Source: Hydrogenovibrio sp. SC-1
GTDB taxonomy: Bacteria; Pseudomonadota; Gammaproteobacteria; Thiomicrospirales; Thiomicrospiraceae
NCBI RefSeq assembly: GCF_002848135.1
Contig: NZ_PKGB01000004.1
Coordinates: 62,001 to 126,000 of the forward strand
Direction: 5' to 3'
Length of the DNA stretch: 64,000 bases
How positions within the stretch are numbered: position 1 is the first letter of the stretch; each line of letters opens with the position of its first letter. Under the pieces are notes generated by a model. It had not been told where the DNA came from. It saw nothing but the letters and a program-made list of their open reading frames with translations, and ran no database searches. This document shows positions 35,105-44,872 of the stretch, one piece after another. A program made the translations under genes and the position numbers.

Positions 35105-36331
35105 ATGAACAAAAAGCTTTTATTAACAAACATTCAAACCATTTTAGTCACGTCAACTATGGCATTAACCAGTTTTGGCCATACTTCTGTAGCCCATGCC
35201 AATGGCCTAGCAGAAGCCATCACTGGTGGAACCCCCTCTGTCAATCTTCGCGCTCGCTATGAAGGCGTGACACAGGAAGGTAAACAGGATGCAACAGCAA
35301 TAACCGAACGACTATTAGTCGGCTATAAAACCGGCAGCTATAACGGCTTAAGTGCCTTTGTTGAAATGTCAGATACTGCAGCCATCGGATCCAGAAAGGA
35401 CTTTCTCGTTCCGCTTGGACCTGATGCCGGTGGCGATACCGCAAAAGCCGTAGTACTTGACCCATCCTTAACACAACTCAATCAAGCGCTTCTTCGTTAT
35501 AACACTGGAAGTTCGAGCGTGACACTGGGTAAACAACGCGTTATTTTCGACAACCGCTTTCTAGGGAATGTCGGCTGGCGTCAAACGGAACAAATCTATA
35601 CAGGGCTTTCAGCCAAGTCGAAGGCGATTCCTAATGTCAATATGGATTATGCTTATATCTCTAATGTGAGCAATCCCGTTGGCGTTCAACTTAAAATGGC
35701 TTCCCATGCAGTTCAGCTCAAAACCAAACCAATGAGCTTTGGGGTTGTAACCGGATATGGTTACTTTTTAGATTATGATCTTGCTGCCAAAACGGATAGT
35801 CAAACCATCGGTGCCCGATTAAAAGGGAAAACCGGGATATCAGAGAGTCTAAAACTACACTATCACTTGGAGTATGCCTCACAAAGCGATTTTGCTGATA
35901 GTAAAAACATTGGCGGAACCTATACTCGTGGCGAAATTGCTCTTCAAACCAGTTATGCAAAATTCTTAGTTGGACAAGAAACCCTGGGTGGTGATGGCAA
36001 GAGTTCTTTTCAAACCCCACTGGGAACCGTTCACCTATTTAATGGTTGGGCAGATATGTTCATTGGTCCGGTGGGCGGAACGCCAGCCAATGGGCTAGTT
36101 GATAACTATTTAACCGTTTCAGGCAAAGCAATGGGGCTCAAACTGGCCGGTACCTATCACCAATTTAGCGCCCAAAAAGGTGGTGATCAATATGGAAGTG
36201 AGTATGACCTGCTAGTTGCCAAGAAGTTTTCGAAAACCTATCTGGCTGGCATTAAATACGCATCCTATACGGCAGATACCCATTTGAAAGATACTTCCAA
36301 ACTTTGGATATGGGGACAGCTTAAATTTTAA
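35105..36331 (+). CDS. Alginate-export/porin-like outer-membrane protein
   Basis: A 408-residue exported beta-barrel. A signal segment (about 1-33, ending AHA) precedes GTPSVNLRARYEGV, typical of the alginate-export porin family, then many amphipathic strands (SVTLGKQRVIFDNRFLGNVGWRQTEQ near 140; LGIKYASYTAD near the end). The C-terminus ends in LKF, an outer-membrane assembly signal. It is inserted between nirB and nirD, so a role in nitrate or nitrite passage through the outer membrane is inferred. AGGAG precedes the ATG. Confidence 0.85.
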   Translation: MNKKLLLTNIQTILVTSTMALTSFGHTSVAHANGLAEAITGGTPSVNLRARYEGVTQEGKQDATAITERLLVGYKTGSYNGLSAFVEMSDTAAIGSRKDFLVPLGPDAGGDTAKAVVLDPSLTQLNQALLRYNTGSSSVTLGKQRVIFDNRFLGNVGWRQTEQIYTGLSAKSKAIPNVNMDYAYISNVSNPVGVQLKMASHAVQLKTKPMSFGVVTGYGYFLDYDLAAKTDSQTIGARLKGKTGISESLKLHYHLEYASQSDFADSKNIGGTYTRGEIALQTSYAKFLVGQETLGGDGKSSFQTPLGTVHLFNGWADMFIGPVGGTPANGLVDNYLTVSGKAMGLKLAGTYHQFSAQKGGDQYGSEYDLLVAKKFSKTYLAGIKYASYTADTHLKDTSKLWIWGQLKF

Positions 36332-36470
36332 GCGCAATTCTTTTCTTAGAGACTTTTGCACGAGAAAAGCTTGAAGCCAAGTCAAATTAATACAGTCTGT
36401 AATGCAGTTGACATGAATAAAAGCGGTCAAACCTGGCCTATCTTGAAACCTTATGGAGAGGGATAATGAG

Positions 36471-36791
36471 ATGAATGAGTTTAGAAAAGTTTGTCAAGTG
36501 TCTGATTTAGTGAGTAACTCTGGCGTAGCGGCATTGATAGAAAGTCAGCAGGTTGCCTTATTCTACGTTGAGGATGAAGTCTTTGCCTTGAGTAACTATG
36601 ATCCTGTTGGTCAGGCCAATGTGTTGTCTCGCGGTATGGTGGGTGACCTAAAAGGAGAGTTAATGGTGGCTTCTCCGTTGCAAAAACAACATTACAGCTT
36701 AAAGACTGGGATTTGTTTGGACGATGAGACGGTTTCAATTTCTAAGTTTGAAACAAAGATTGAAAACCAATCTGTCTGGGTAAAGCTATAA
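36471..36791 (+). CDS. nirD: NirD, nitrite reductase small subunit
   Basis: A 106-residue Rieske-fold protein that pairs with NirB. Like other NirD proteins it has the beta-sheet fold signals (ALIESQQVALFYVEDEVFALSNYDP, then GELMVASPLQKQHYSLKTGICLDDE) but lacks the two Cys-His pairs of real Rieske centres. The ATG at 36471 is chosen since GGAGAGG lies upstream; an in-frame ATG at 36453 has no such site. Its stop is directly followed by the nasA start (no gap), indicating coupling. Confidence 0.92.
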   Translation: MNEFRKVCQVSDLVSNSGVAALIESQQVALFYVEDEVFALSNYDPVGQANVLSRGMVGDLKGELMVASPLQKQHYSLKTGICLDDETVSISKFETKIENQSVWVKL

Positions 36792-39515
36792 ATGAACCGT
36801 CCTGTGTTTTTGAGCTCTGAAGATGTCGAAACAACCTGTCCTTACTGCGGTGTCGGGTGTGGTATGACTGTTTCTTCTAAAAAATCATCAACCGAGAGTG
36901 AATCGTTTGAAGTCAAAGTTACAGGTTCGTCTGCCCATCGGGCAAATTATGGCAAATTATGTGTTAAGGGATCATCTGCCGGCGAAACAGTAGACTTTAC
37001 AGGTCGGATGTTACATCCACAAATTGATGGCAATATCGTCGATTGGGAAACCGCTTTGAATGATGTTGCTAAGACATTTCAAAAAACTATCTTAAAATAC
37101 GGTGCCGATTCCGTCGCCTTCTATGTCTCAGGTCAGTTCTTGACGGAAGATTACTACGTTGCCAATAAATTGATTAAGGGCTTCATGGGAACGGCCAATA
37201 TCGACACCAACTCCCGTTTATGTATGGCATCAGCGGTTGTCGGTTATAAACGCGCGTTTGGATCCGACACAGTGCCTTGTTGTTATGAAGATTTAGAGCA
37301 CGCCGATTTGATTACCTTGGTGGGATCCAATACGGCCTGGGCGCATCCCATCATTTATCAAAGAATCGTGGCGACTAAAAAGCAAAATCCGAAACTGAAA
37401 ATTGTGGTAGTCGACCCGCGCAAAACCGCAACATGCGACATTGCAGACTTGCATCTTGCCATTAAGCCGGGCATGGATGCCGCCTTATTCAATGGTTTGT
37501 TGGCGTACCTTAATCAGCAAAATGCACTGGATCTGGATTATATTCAAGAGCATACCGAAGGGTTTGAAAGCGCATTGCAAAAAGCAGATGAACTGCAAGG
37601 CAATGTATCGGATTTGGCGACACAATGCGATCTTAATGAGACGGATTTACGACAGTGGTTAGATTGGGCGTTTCACACTCCAAAGATGGTGACGATGTAC
37701 TCGCAAGGTATTAATCAATCATCCTCTGGAGTAGACAAGTCAAACGCGATTATTAACTGTCATTTAGCCACAGGCCGAATCGGGAAAGAAGGTATGGGGC
37801 CGTTTTCGATTACCGGACAACCGAATGCGATGGGAGGGCGCGAAGTTGGCGGTTTGGCGAACCAACTTGCGGCGCATATGGATTTTAGTGATCCAGATAA
37901 TATCGATCGGGTTGCGCGTTTCTGGCAGGCCGAAAATATGGCTCAGAAAAACGGGTTGAAAGCGGTCGATTTATTCCACGCTGTGGCTGAGGGCAATATT
38001 AAAGCCATTTGGATTATGAACACCAATCCGGTCGTCTCGATGCCGGATGCGGATAAAGTAAAACGCGCTCTGGAAAAATGTGACTATGTTGTCGTGCAAG
38101 ATTGTATGCAAAATACCGATACGACCCGAACGGCGAATGTGTTGCTTCCTGCTACGACATGGGGAGAAACTGATGGTGCCGTGACCAATTCCGATCGAAC
38201 CATTTCGATTCAAAGACAGTTTATGCAAGGACCGGAAAATGCCCGACCTGATTGGTGGATCTTGTCTGAAGTGGCCAAAAAAATGGGATGGAAAGACGCC
38301 TTTAATTATGACTCCGCAGTGGATATTTTTAGAGAACATGCACAGTTATCCGGCTTTGAAAATAATGGTTCGCGTGATTTTGATATTTCAGCATTTTCAA
38401 ACATTACTAAACAAGAGTATGCCGACTTCAAACCGATTCAATGGCCTGTGAATGCCTCTGCTCCGAATGGAAAACAGCGTATGTTTTCAGAGGGCCGTTT
38501 TTTTACGCCTTCAAAAAAAGCGCAATTTATTGCCATCACCCCTTATGCTCCCTTGAGTCAACAAACAGAAGACAAGCCTTATGTCTTGAATACCGGTCGT
38601 GTTCGGGATCAATGGCATACGATGACTCGTACGGCTAAAACAGCTAAGTTGATGGCACATAAAAATGAACCATATATTACGCTTCATCCAGATGATGCCA
38701 GCCTCCATCAGTTATCAGAAGGTGATTTAGTTAGAGTCTCAAATGAACTTGGACAGTTGATTGGACGCGTTGACATCAGTGGGTCACAGCGTCGGGGTGA
38801 AATTTTTGTACCCATTCATTGGACCAGTCAGTATGCCAGCCATGGCCGGGTGGACACTTTGGTTAAGGATAATGTCGATCCACTATCCGGACAGCCAGAA
38901 TCAAAACACGCCACCGCCAAAATCGAACGTTATTCAGCTCAGTGGCAAGGGTTTATTTTAAGCAAAACGGCGATTAACCCTGAATTGTTTGACGATGATT
39001 ATTGGGTAAAGATTACAGGTAAACAGTTTTATCGGTATGAAATTGCCAGCGAGAGAGCATTGAAAAATGCCCAGGCGTGGGCAAAAACCATACTGTCTTC
39101 CTCAGAGGATACAGAATGGATTGAATATGATGACACTTCATGTAAGCAGTACCGTGCCGCATTAATTGAAAACGGTCAACTTCAAAAAGTATTGTTTATG
39201 GCTACGGATCACAAAACGCCTAGCCGAGATTGGTTGGGTCAACTATTTGCAGCCTCGGAGATTTCTCCTATAGAACGTCGCAGTTTATTGGCCGGTAAAG
39301 CGAGCGGAGCGAAAGATCCGGGGCGAACTATCTGCTCTTGCTTCGGTATCGGAATCAACACCATCATTGAAGCGATTAAAACACAAGATTTAGTCAGTGT
39401 TGAGGCCATTGGGCAAGCACTTAAAGCTGGAACAAACTGTGGTAGTTGCGTTCCGGAGCTAACAGAAATTTTAGCGATTGAATTGAATTCAGATATTTCT
39501 GAGAAAACAGGGTGA
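36792..39515 (+). CDS. nasA: NasA, assimilatory nitrate reductase catalytic subunit
   Basis: Cytoplasmic molybdoenzyme reducing nitrate to nitrite (907 residues). The N-terminus CPYCGVGCGM with a fourth Cys in GKLCVKG binds a [4Fe-4S] cluster. The bis-MGD molybdopterin domains follow (SRLCMASAVVGYKRAFG near 142; TNPVVSMPDADKV near 415; LNTGRVRDQWHTMTRT near 596). The C-terminal 60 residues form a BFD-like [2Fe-2S] domain (ICSCFGIGINTIIEAI, GTNCGSCVPEL) that accepts electrons, as in Klebsiella NasA. Genes for its cofactor steps, moeA and mobA, lie in the same block. Confidence 0.96.
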   Translation: MNRPVFLSSEDVETTCPYCGVGCGMTVSSKKSSTESESFEVKVTGSSAHRANYGKLCVKGSSAGETVDFTGRMLHPQIDGNIVDWETALNDVAKTFQKTILKYGADSVAFYVSGQFLTEDYYVANKLIKGFMGTANIDTNSRLCMASAVVGYKRAFGSDTVPCCYEDLEHADLITLVGSNTAWAHPIIYQRIVATKKQNPKLKIVVVDPRKTATCDIADLHLAIKPGMDAALFNGLLAYLNQQNALDLDYIQEHTEGFESALQKADELQGNVSDLATQCDLNETDLRQWLDWAFHTPKMVTMYSQGINQSSSGVDKSNAIINCHLATGRIGKEGMGPFSITGQPNAMGGREVGGLANQLAAHMDFSDPDNIDRVARFWQAENMAQKNGLKAVDLFHAVAEGNIKAIWIMNTNPVVSMPDADKVKRALEKCDYVVVQDCMQNTDTTRTANVLLPATTWGETDGAVTNSDRTISIQRQFMQGPENARPDWWILSEVAKKMGWKDAFNYDSAVDIFREHAQLSGFENNGSRDFDISAFSNITKQEYADFKPIQWPVNASAPNGKQRMFSEGRFFTPSKKAQFIAITPYAPLSQQTEDKPYVLNTGRVRDQWHTMTRTAKTAKLMAHKNEPYITLHPDDASLHQLSEGDLVRVSNELGQLIGRVDISGSQRRGEIFVPIHWTSQYASHGRVDTLVKDNVDPLSGQPESKHATAKIERYSAQWQGFILSKTAINPELFDDDYWVKITGKQFYRYEIASERALKNAQAWAKTILSSSEDTEWIEYDDTSCKQYRAALIENGQLQKVLFMATDHKTPSRDWLGQLFAASEISPIERRSLLAGKASGAKDPGRTICSCFGIGINTIIEAIKTQDLVSVEAIGQALKAGTNCGSCVPELTEILAIELNSDISEKTG

Positions 39516-39524
39516 GAGGCGTGT

Positions 39525-40967
39525 ATGGATTATTTACCGATCTTTATGAAAATTGAACAACAACATTGTTTGATTGTAGGAGGGGGGGCGGTTGCCGCAA
39601 GAAAGGCAGATTTGTTTATCAAGTCAGGTGCCATCGTCACAGTCGTTGCACCTAAGTTGGGAAATGAAATGACATTTCATTTAGCTCAGGGAAAAATTAT
39701 CTGGCACATGAACACCTTTTCTACAGCCTTAGTGTCAGAGCTACCGCGACCTAGCCTGGTTATTTCCGCAACAGATGATCAGAACGTCAATTTATCTGTT
39801 TATGAAACGTATCGTGCACAGTCTATTCCGGTCAATGTGGCAGATCAAACGGATTATTGTGACTTTATTCTGCCTGCAATTGTAGATCGTTCTCCGATGA
39901 CGATTGCGATTTCGACGGGAGGACGCTCTCCCGTATTAGCACGTTATATGAAAGCTCGTTTGGAATCCCTGATTCCTCACAGTTTAGCTAAAGTGGGGGA
40001 CATTTTGGGTCGTTATCGTCAAGTGATAAAAGATCGGGTTAAAGATCCAGAAGGACGAAGATATTTTTGGGAAAATCTATTAAATAGTGGAACTTTTTTG
40101 AACCGAGTGTCAAAAGATCAGATTGAAGAGGCGTGTCATTATCTTGAAGAGCAAATGGCAATTACCAGTCAAGAAGATTACCAGCCTGTTGGTGAAGTTT
40201 ACTTAATTGGAGCTGGTCCTGGAGACCCAGAGTTAATGACGTTGAAAGCTCATCGCTTATTGCAAGAAGCCGATGTTGTGGTTTATGACAGACTGGTTTC
40301 TGAAGAGATTCTAGATATGGCTAGACGAGAAGCAGAACGTATTTATGTGGGGAAGCGATCGCGATGGCACAAGGTTCCTCAGCCAAAAATTAATGAACTT
40401 TTATTGCGGTTAGCTCAAGAAGGTAAAAAAGTGGCTCGTTTAAAAGGAGGGGATCCTTATATTTTTGGACGCGGCGCTGAAGAATTAGAGTTATTAACTG
40501 AACATGGAGTTAGCTTCCAAGTCGTTCCTGGTATTACTGCAGCTGCTGGTTGCGCCGCATCCTGTGACTTCCCTTTGACCCATCGAGATTATTCACAATC
40601 AGTATCATTTGTAACGGGACATCAGCAAGCTGGCGCTGAAAAAATTGACTATGCTAGATTAGCGCAATCGGGAGATACGATGGTGTTCTACATGGGGATT
40701 AAAAACAGTGCTGAAATTCAAAAAGGATTGCTTACGCAGGGCATCAATCCGAATATTCCAGCTGCAATTATCGAAAACGGCACTCGAAGTAATCAGAAAA
40801 TTACCATAACAACGTTAGAAAGATTATCTAAAACAATTCAAGCGCATCAGGTTAAACCGCCTTCTCTATTGGTGATTGGTGAAGTATTAAAAGTTCGCGA
40901 AAAACTACAGCAAAATTTGAAAAGCGTTTCTAAAGGGGAAACTCTGCTGGAGGTGGTAGCAGTATGA
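39525..40967 (+). CDS. cysG: CysG, siroheme synthase (trifunctional)
   Basis: Makes siroheme, the cofactor of NirB, from uroporphyrinogen III. The N-terminal 210 residues are the NAD-dependent dehydrogenase/ferrochelatase part (GGGAVAARKADLFIKSGA near 20; DYCDFILPAIVDRSPMTIAIST near 105). The C-terminal part is the methyltransferase (VYLIGAGPGDPELMTLKAHRLL near 225; RLKGGDPYIFGRGAEE near 305; PGITAAAGCAA). The length of 480 is typical. It is encoded 9 bases after nasA and overlaps the next gene by 4 bases. Confidence 0.96.
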   Translation: MDYLPIFMKIEQQHCLIVGGGAVAARKADLFIKSGAIVTVVAPKLGNEMTFHLAQGKIIWHMNTFSTALVSELPRPSLVISATDDQNVNLSVYETYRAQSIPVNVADQTDYCDFILPAIVDRSPMTIAISTGGRSPVLARYMKARLESLIPHSLAKVGDILGRYRQVIKDRVKDPEGRRYFWENLLNSGTFLNRVSKDQIEEACHYLEEQMAITSQEDYQPVGEVYLIGAGPGDPELMTLKAHRLLQEADVVVYDRLVSEEILDMARREAERIYVGKRSRWHKVPQPKINELLLRLAQEGKKVARLKGGDPYIFGRGAEELELLTEHGVSFQVVPGITAAAGCAASCDFPLTHRDYSQSVSFVTGHQQAGAEKIDYARLAQSGDTMVFYMGIKNSAEIQKGLLTQGINPNIPAAIIENGTRSNQKITITTLERLSKTIQAHQVKPPSLLVIGEVLKVREKLQQNLKSVSKGETLLEVVAV

Positions 40968-42004
40968 ACGAATCTTACCCATTCAGTAAATATTTAAGAA
41001 TTCTTGGCAAAGGACCCAAAGCGCGTAGAAACTTGACTGAGGCAGAGGCGTCTAGAGCTTTTGAAATACTATGCAATGGTCAAGTAACGGATCGCCAGTT
41101 GGGAGCTTTCTTATTGCTAATGAGGGCGAATGGTGAATCTCAAGATGAATTGAATGGATTTTTAAAACAAGCTAAGTTGTGTATGAATGATTTATCGGGT
41201 GCAGAAACGCCAGACCTTGACTGGGGTACCTATTCGGGGAAATGGCGTTATCCCCCTTACTTTTTGTTGTCATTGAAAATTCTTGCAAATAATGGGTACA
41301 AGATTCTGTTACATGGTGATCATGGGCAGTTTGAAACGAGAGCTTATGCTCAACAATGGCTTAAAGATTTGCACTTTCATGAAATAGAAGTTGCCCACTT
41401 GTCATCATGGGAGGAGAGTCAGGTTAACTATTTGGCTTTGCATAAATTTGCACCCCTGTTAAGAGATATTCTTCATTTAAAAGAAGAACTCGGGGTTCGA
41501 ACAGTTTTTAATACCTTAGTGAAACTTCTAAACCCTTATCACGCACCAGTTTCTATCCAAGGGATCTATCACAAAGGTGTTGAGAGACTCCATCATTCGG
41601 CAGCAAGCAAAATCAATCAACAATATAATTTGGTTTTCAAAGGTGAGGGAGGGGAAGCTGAAATTCGTCCGGATGCCTTGACGACTCTATACTTTTCTCT
41701 TCCTAATGATCAAACCCTGGCTGAAATAAAGGTTCCAGCGGTTATAGAGCGCCAAAAACGGCCAGAAGTCTGGCATCATAAAAACCTAATTGATCTTTGG
41801 AAGGGTTCATCAAGCGATTTGTATGGAGAGCAAAGTGTGATTTGTACCACCGCAGTTGCTCTTATGAGTATTAAATTATCAAAAATTAAGGAGCCTGAGC
41901 AGGCAAAAAATTTAATTTATTCCGCTGATTTTTTTTCCGACTCATATCAACAGGCTTCATCTATGTGGGCGCAAAGAGGTAGTAGTTATGTTAAAGCAAG
42001 TTAA
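40964..42004 (+). CDS. TrpD2/YbiB-like glycosyl transferase-family protein
   Basis: A 346-residue protein of the anthranilate-phosphoribosyltransferase-like family (TrpD2/YbiB). Typical are LRILGKGPKARRNLTEAEASRAFEIL at the start, RQLGAFLLLMRANGE near 45, and GTYSGKWRYPPYFLLSLKIL near 87 in place of the TrpD PRPP loop. Members are DNA-binding proteins of unclear biological role and often accompany nasA and cysG in gammaproteobacteria. It overlaps cysG by 4 bases and moeA by 17, so it is translated with them. No direct role in nitrate use is established. Confidence 0.85.
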   Translation: MNESYPFSKYLRILGKGPKARRNLTEAEASRAFEILCNGQVTDRQLGAFLLLMRANGESQDELNGFLKQAKLCMNDLSGAETPDLDWGTYSGKWRYPPYFLLSLKILANNGYKILLHGDHGQFETRAYAQQWLKDLHFHEIEVAHLSSWEESQVNYLALHKFAPLLRDILHLKEELGVRTVFNTLVKLLNPYHAPVSIQGIYHKGVERLHHSAASKINQQYNLVFKGEGGEAEIRPDALTTLYFSLPNDQTLAEIKVPAVIERQKRPEVWHHKNLIDLWKGSSSDLYGEQSVICTTAVALMSIKLSKIKEPEQAKNLIYSADFFSDSYQQASSMWAQRGSSYVKAS

Positions 42005-43232
42005 TCCAATAAATATCGAATATCAGGATCTGCGTCAATGGCTATTACAACAAGTAACAGCGATTTCTGAGACACTCAATTTATCCTTGATTGAAGCCCA
42101 TAATCGAGTCTTAGCTCAGGATATTTATTCAGATATTAATGTCCCAGCCTTTACCCAAAGTGCCATGGATGGCTATGCCTTTCACAGTGCCGATGTTTCA
42201 AAAAAAATGCAAGTAATTACAACACAATTTGCCAAAAAAAATTCTGAGCCACTTACGTTGAAACCAGGTCAAGCGGTAAAAATTATGACGGGAGGACAGC
42301 TTCCTATTGGAGCTGATGTTGTGATTCCACGAGAATATGCGATCATTGAAACTCTGGAAAATAAGAGTTGGTTGCAGAACCCTAATGCGCACGAAAAGAT
42401 CTGGAATAGCGGGAAGCATATTAAAGCTGTTGGATCTGATGTTTCCAAGGGGAAATGCTTATTAAAATCAGGACAGTTTTTGGGTCCAAAGGAAATTGGA
42501 CTTTTGGCATCTTGTGGGGTTCATCAAGTAGAGGTTTTTCGACAAGCTAAGGTGGCATTATTGTCAGTTGGCGATGAGCTTATCGAGCCAGGAGAAACCC
42601 TAAAAGAGGGTGAGGTTTACAACTCAAACCAGTTTTTATTGCAAAGTTTTTTGCAAAAGTTGACTGTAAAAATCAAAACTATAGAATCTTTACAAGACGA
42701 TATAGCGGTTCTTGAAAAGCGTCTACTTGAATTAAGTTCTGAAGTCGATGTCATCTTAACTATTGGTTCAAGTTCAATGGGAGATAAAGATTGGTTACCA
42801 AAAATTCTAGAAGTTTGGTATCAGAAAGAGATGAATCAAATCACTTCTTTTAAGCGTTGCAAAGTGAATATGCGTCCTGCCAAACCTTTTTTATTTGCAA
42901 AGGTTAAGGGAGCGTCATTGATTTCTTTACCAGGTAATCCACTGGCTTGTTACTTCAGCTTTCAACTGTTTGCAAGGCCATATTTAGAGCAATTGCAAAA
43001 CATTTATTTTCATGAAAAACCGCAACTAGCCATTATTTCGGAATCCTTTAATCCCCAGCCTTTTTGTCGATGGATTTTGGTTGTTGAGGATGGCAATATG
43101 GTGTCACCAATTCATACTTCGACGAGTAATTTGATTGCGCTGCAACAGGCTGATGGCTTTATAAAAATTGAGGATAATCAATCAATTGAAGTAGGGCAGC
43201 AAGTTGAGTTTTATGGGGATTTCTTATGTTAG
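41988..43232 (+). CDS. moeA: MoeA, molybdopterin molybdenumtransferase
   Basis: Inserts molybdenum into molybdopterin for NasA. Residues show NVPAFTQSAMDGYAF near 50, GQAVKIMTGGQLPIGADVVIPRE near 93, VALLSVGDELIEPGETLKEGEVYNSN near 185, and LPGNPLACYFSF near 310. The usual GGxSxG motif reads IGSSSMGDKD here, a small departure near the catalytic region. The length of 414 is normal. The start lies inside the end of the preceding gene and its stop overlaps mobA by 7 bases, so the Moco genes are tightly coupled to the nitrate operon. Confidence 0.93.
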   Translation: MLKQVNPINIEYQDLRQWLLQQVTAISETLNLSLIEAHNRVLAQDIYSDINVPAFTQSAMDGYAFHSADVSKKMQVITTQFAKKNSEPLTLKPGQAVKIMTGGQLPIGADVVIPREYAIIETLENKSWLQNPNAHEKIWNSGKHIKAVGSDVSKGKCLLKSGQFLGPKEIGLLASCGVHQVEVFRQAKVALLSVGDELIEPGETLKEGEVYNSNQFLLQSFLQKLTVKIKTIESLQDDIAVLEKRLLELSSEVDVILTIGSSSMGDKDWLPKILEVWYQKEMNQITSFKRCKVNMRPAKPFLFAKVKGASLISLPGNPLACYFSFQLFARPYLEQLQNIYFHEKPQLAIISESFNPQPFCRWILVVEDGNMVSPIHTSTSNLIALQQADGFIKIEDNQSIEVGQQVEFYGDFLC

Positions 43233-43816
43233 GGGTTGCTATCTTGGCCGGTGGCGCTGGCAAAAGAATGGGAGGATTGGATAAGGGGCTTTGCCTTTAT
43301 CAAGGTGTTTCTTTTATCGATCATGTCATAGCAGAGATAGAATTTCAAGCTCGCTTTCTGGATGAACCTGTTCAGATTGTGATCAGTGCTAATCGAAATA
43401 TTGATGTCTATAAAAAAAATGGGGTTCCTGTGGTGACAGATTTAAGAGGGGGGTGTTCAGATTTTCAAGGACCCTTAGCAGGTATTGAAGCAGTTTTAAG
43501 CTATGGGGTGACACACCAAGTTTCTCATTGGATAGTCGTTCCAGTCGATTCTATTAGGTTGCCTTCTAATTATTTACAAGGACTCATCGCCACTCAGTTA
43601 CAAGGCTCGCAAAAGCAAGTAGTCGTGATGAGCGTGTTAGGTATTCGCCACTATTCTCACCTTTATTTACAGGGTTCAAAATTGGCATCAATTAAGCATT
43701 ATTTAGATAGAGGTGGCCGATCAATCAAAGGATGGGTTGCTGGATGTGGACATACGTTTGTTGGTATGAATTTAAAGGATTCAAACCTGTTGAATGTGAA
43801 TTCTGGTAATGTCTAA
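43226..43816 (+). CDS. mobA: MobA, molybdenum cofactor guanylyltransferase
   Basis: Attaches GMP to molybdopterin to make the bis-MGD form used by NasA. The N-terminus has LAGGAGKRMGGLDKGL, the nucleotide-binding signature. Further family segments are VVTDLRGGCSDFQGPLAGI near 70 and VVPVDSIRLP near 110. The length of 196 matches the family. It is the last gene of the nitrate block, overlapping moeA by 7 bases. Beyond it lies a 1 kb gene-free stretch. Confidence 0.93.
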   Translation: MLGVAILAGGAGKRMGGLDKGLCLYQGVSFIDHVIAEIEFQARFLDEPVQIVISANRNIDVYKKNGVPVVTDLRGGCSDFQGPLAGIEAVLSYGVTHQVSHWIVVPVDSIRLPSNYLQGLIATQLQGSQKQVVVMSVLGIRHYSHLYLQGSKLASIKHYLDRGGRSIKGWVAGCGHTFVGMNLKDSNLLNVNSGNV

Positions 43817-44872
43817 AAACAGCCCTTGATTGGTATAAACAGAGCACTATAAATACATTTCAGCAATTCTATCCAGTTTGGCATAACTTGGGTTAGTTGT
43901 AATGGTCAGTAAAAATTGTAGGACTTCTGAGCCACATTTTGTAACCCCTCAGAAATAAAATTGGACGAACGCATTATCGCAATACGATGTTCCAATACAG
44001 ATCAAGTATTACAAACAGAAAGTACCACTCATTAGCTTTGGTGTGTTTGTCTGTTTCCAATCGAATAATCAATCGCCCATTGGGGTTCCTTACAGAACTA
44101 CTCATTTGAACCGAATCAGGCATTTCAGAATCAGATGATGCGAAGGACTCTCTCCATTCTGTCAACCCTACCTTGGCTGATTATTCCATATCCAACTTTT
44201 TTTCATGATTTATGATTTACCTGATTTGATTGCATGTGTTAAATATATCATTTAATGATTCGATTAGGGTATCTAATCGAATCAATACCTTGTATCTGAT
44301 GTCATATTCACTGTTTACATGAGCAATCCACGCAATATTCTAGACAGTGGCCTAGAACAGGTCCATCAAAAAGTTAACCTCTGAGTGGCTCTGATTAAGA
44401 TGTATAAATAGGGGGTTATAAAAAAAGTTTATGGCCTATCAATAAAGCTCTTTGGAAGTTTTAAAATTTCTTGCTAAGGTCTAGATACTTTGAGATAAAT
44501 TTCAACTTTATATATTAAGTCAAAATGCGCTAACAAAAATTAACATTGCTAGTTTTAAACTTTCCTCGAAAACAACTCTCCCAAACAAATTGTCTTGACC
44601 TGAAACTATAAGGAACAGTTTTCCTTGTTAATTATTTACGTGCGCTAAAAAGTCTTTTTTAACCCTTTAGATAAGACGAAATAATTGATTATGTTGGTTG
44701 ATGGGCTGAGCTTTTTTTTTCTTAGTTATAAACTTTGACTTTACATGTTAACTCAAATAAAAACTAAATAAAACAACATGTTATAAGATATTTTGTTTTG
44801 CTATTCCTGTTCCAGCTTAATAAAATCATTCTGGAGAATTTAAGGTTAAATTAATTTTAAAAGGAGCAAAAA
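43817..44872. other. 1 kb gene-free, A+T-rich stretch with a perfect inverted repeat
   Basis: No convincing gene in either direction; a 63-codon minus frame near 43,974-44,165 has no support. It looks like decayed sequence joining the nitrate block to the right-end module. It carries the inverted repeat listed at 44,256-44,284. Confidence 0.5.
44256..44284. repeat. Perfect 12-bp inverted repeat
   Basis: TGATTCGATTAG (44,256-44,267) and CTAATCGAATCA (44,273-44,284) are exact reverse complements around GGTAT. There is no T run of a terminator. It could be an operator or a recombination site. Confidence 0.7.

Noticed and set aside
43974-44165. 63-codon minus-strand frame in the gap after mobA
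   Set aside because: No ribosome site, no family resemblance and it lies in apparently decayed DNA.
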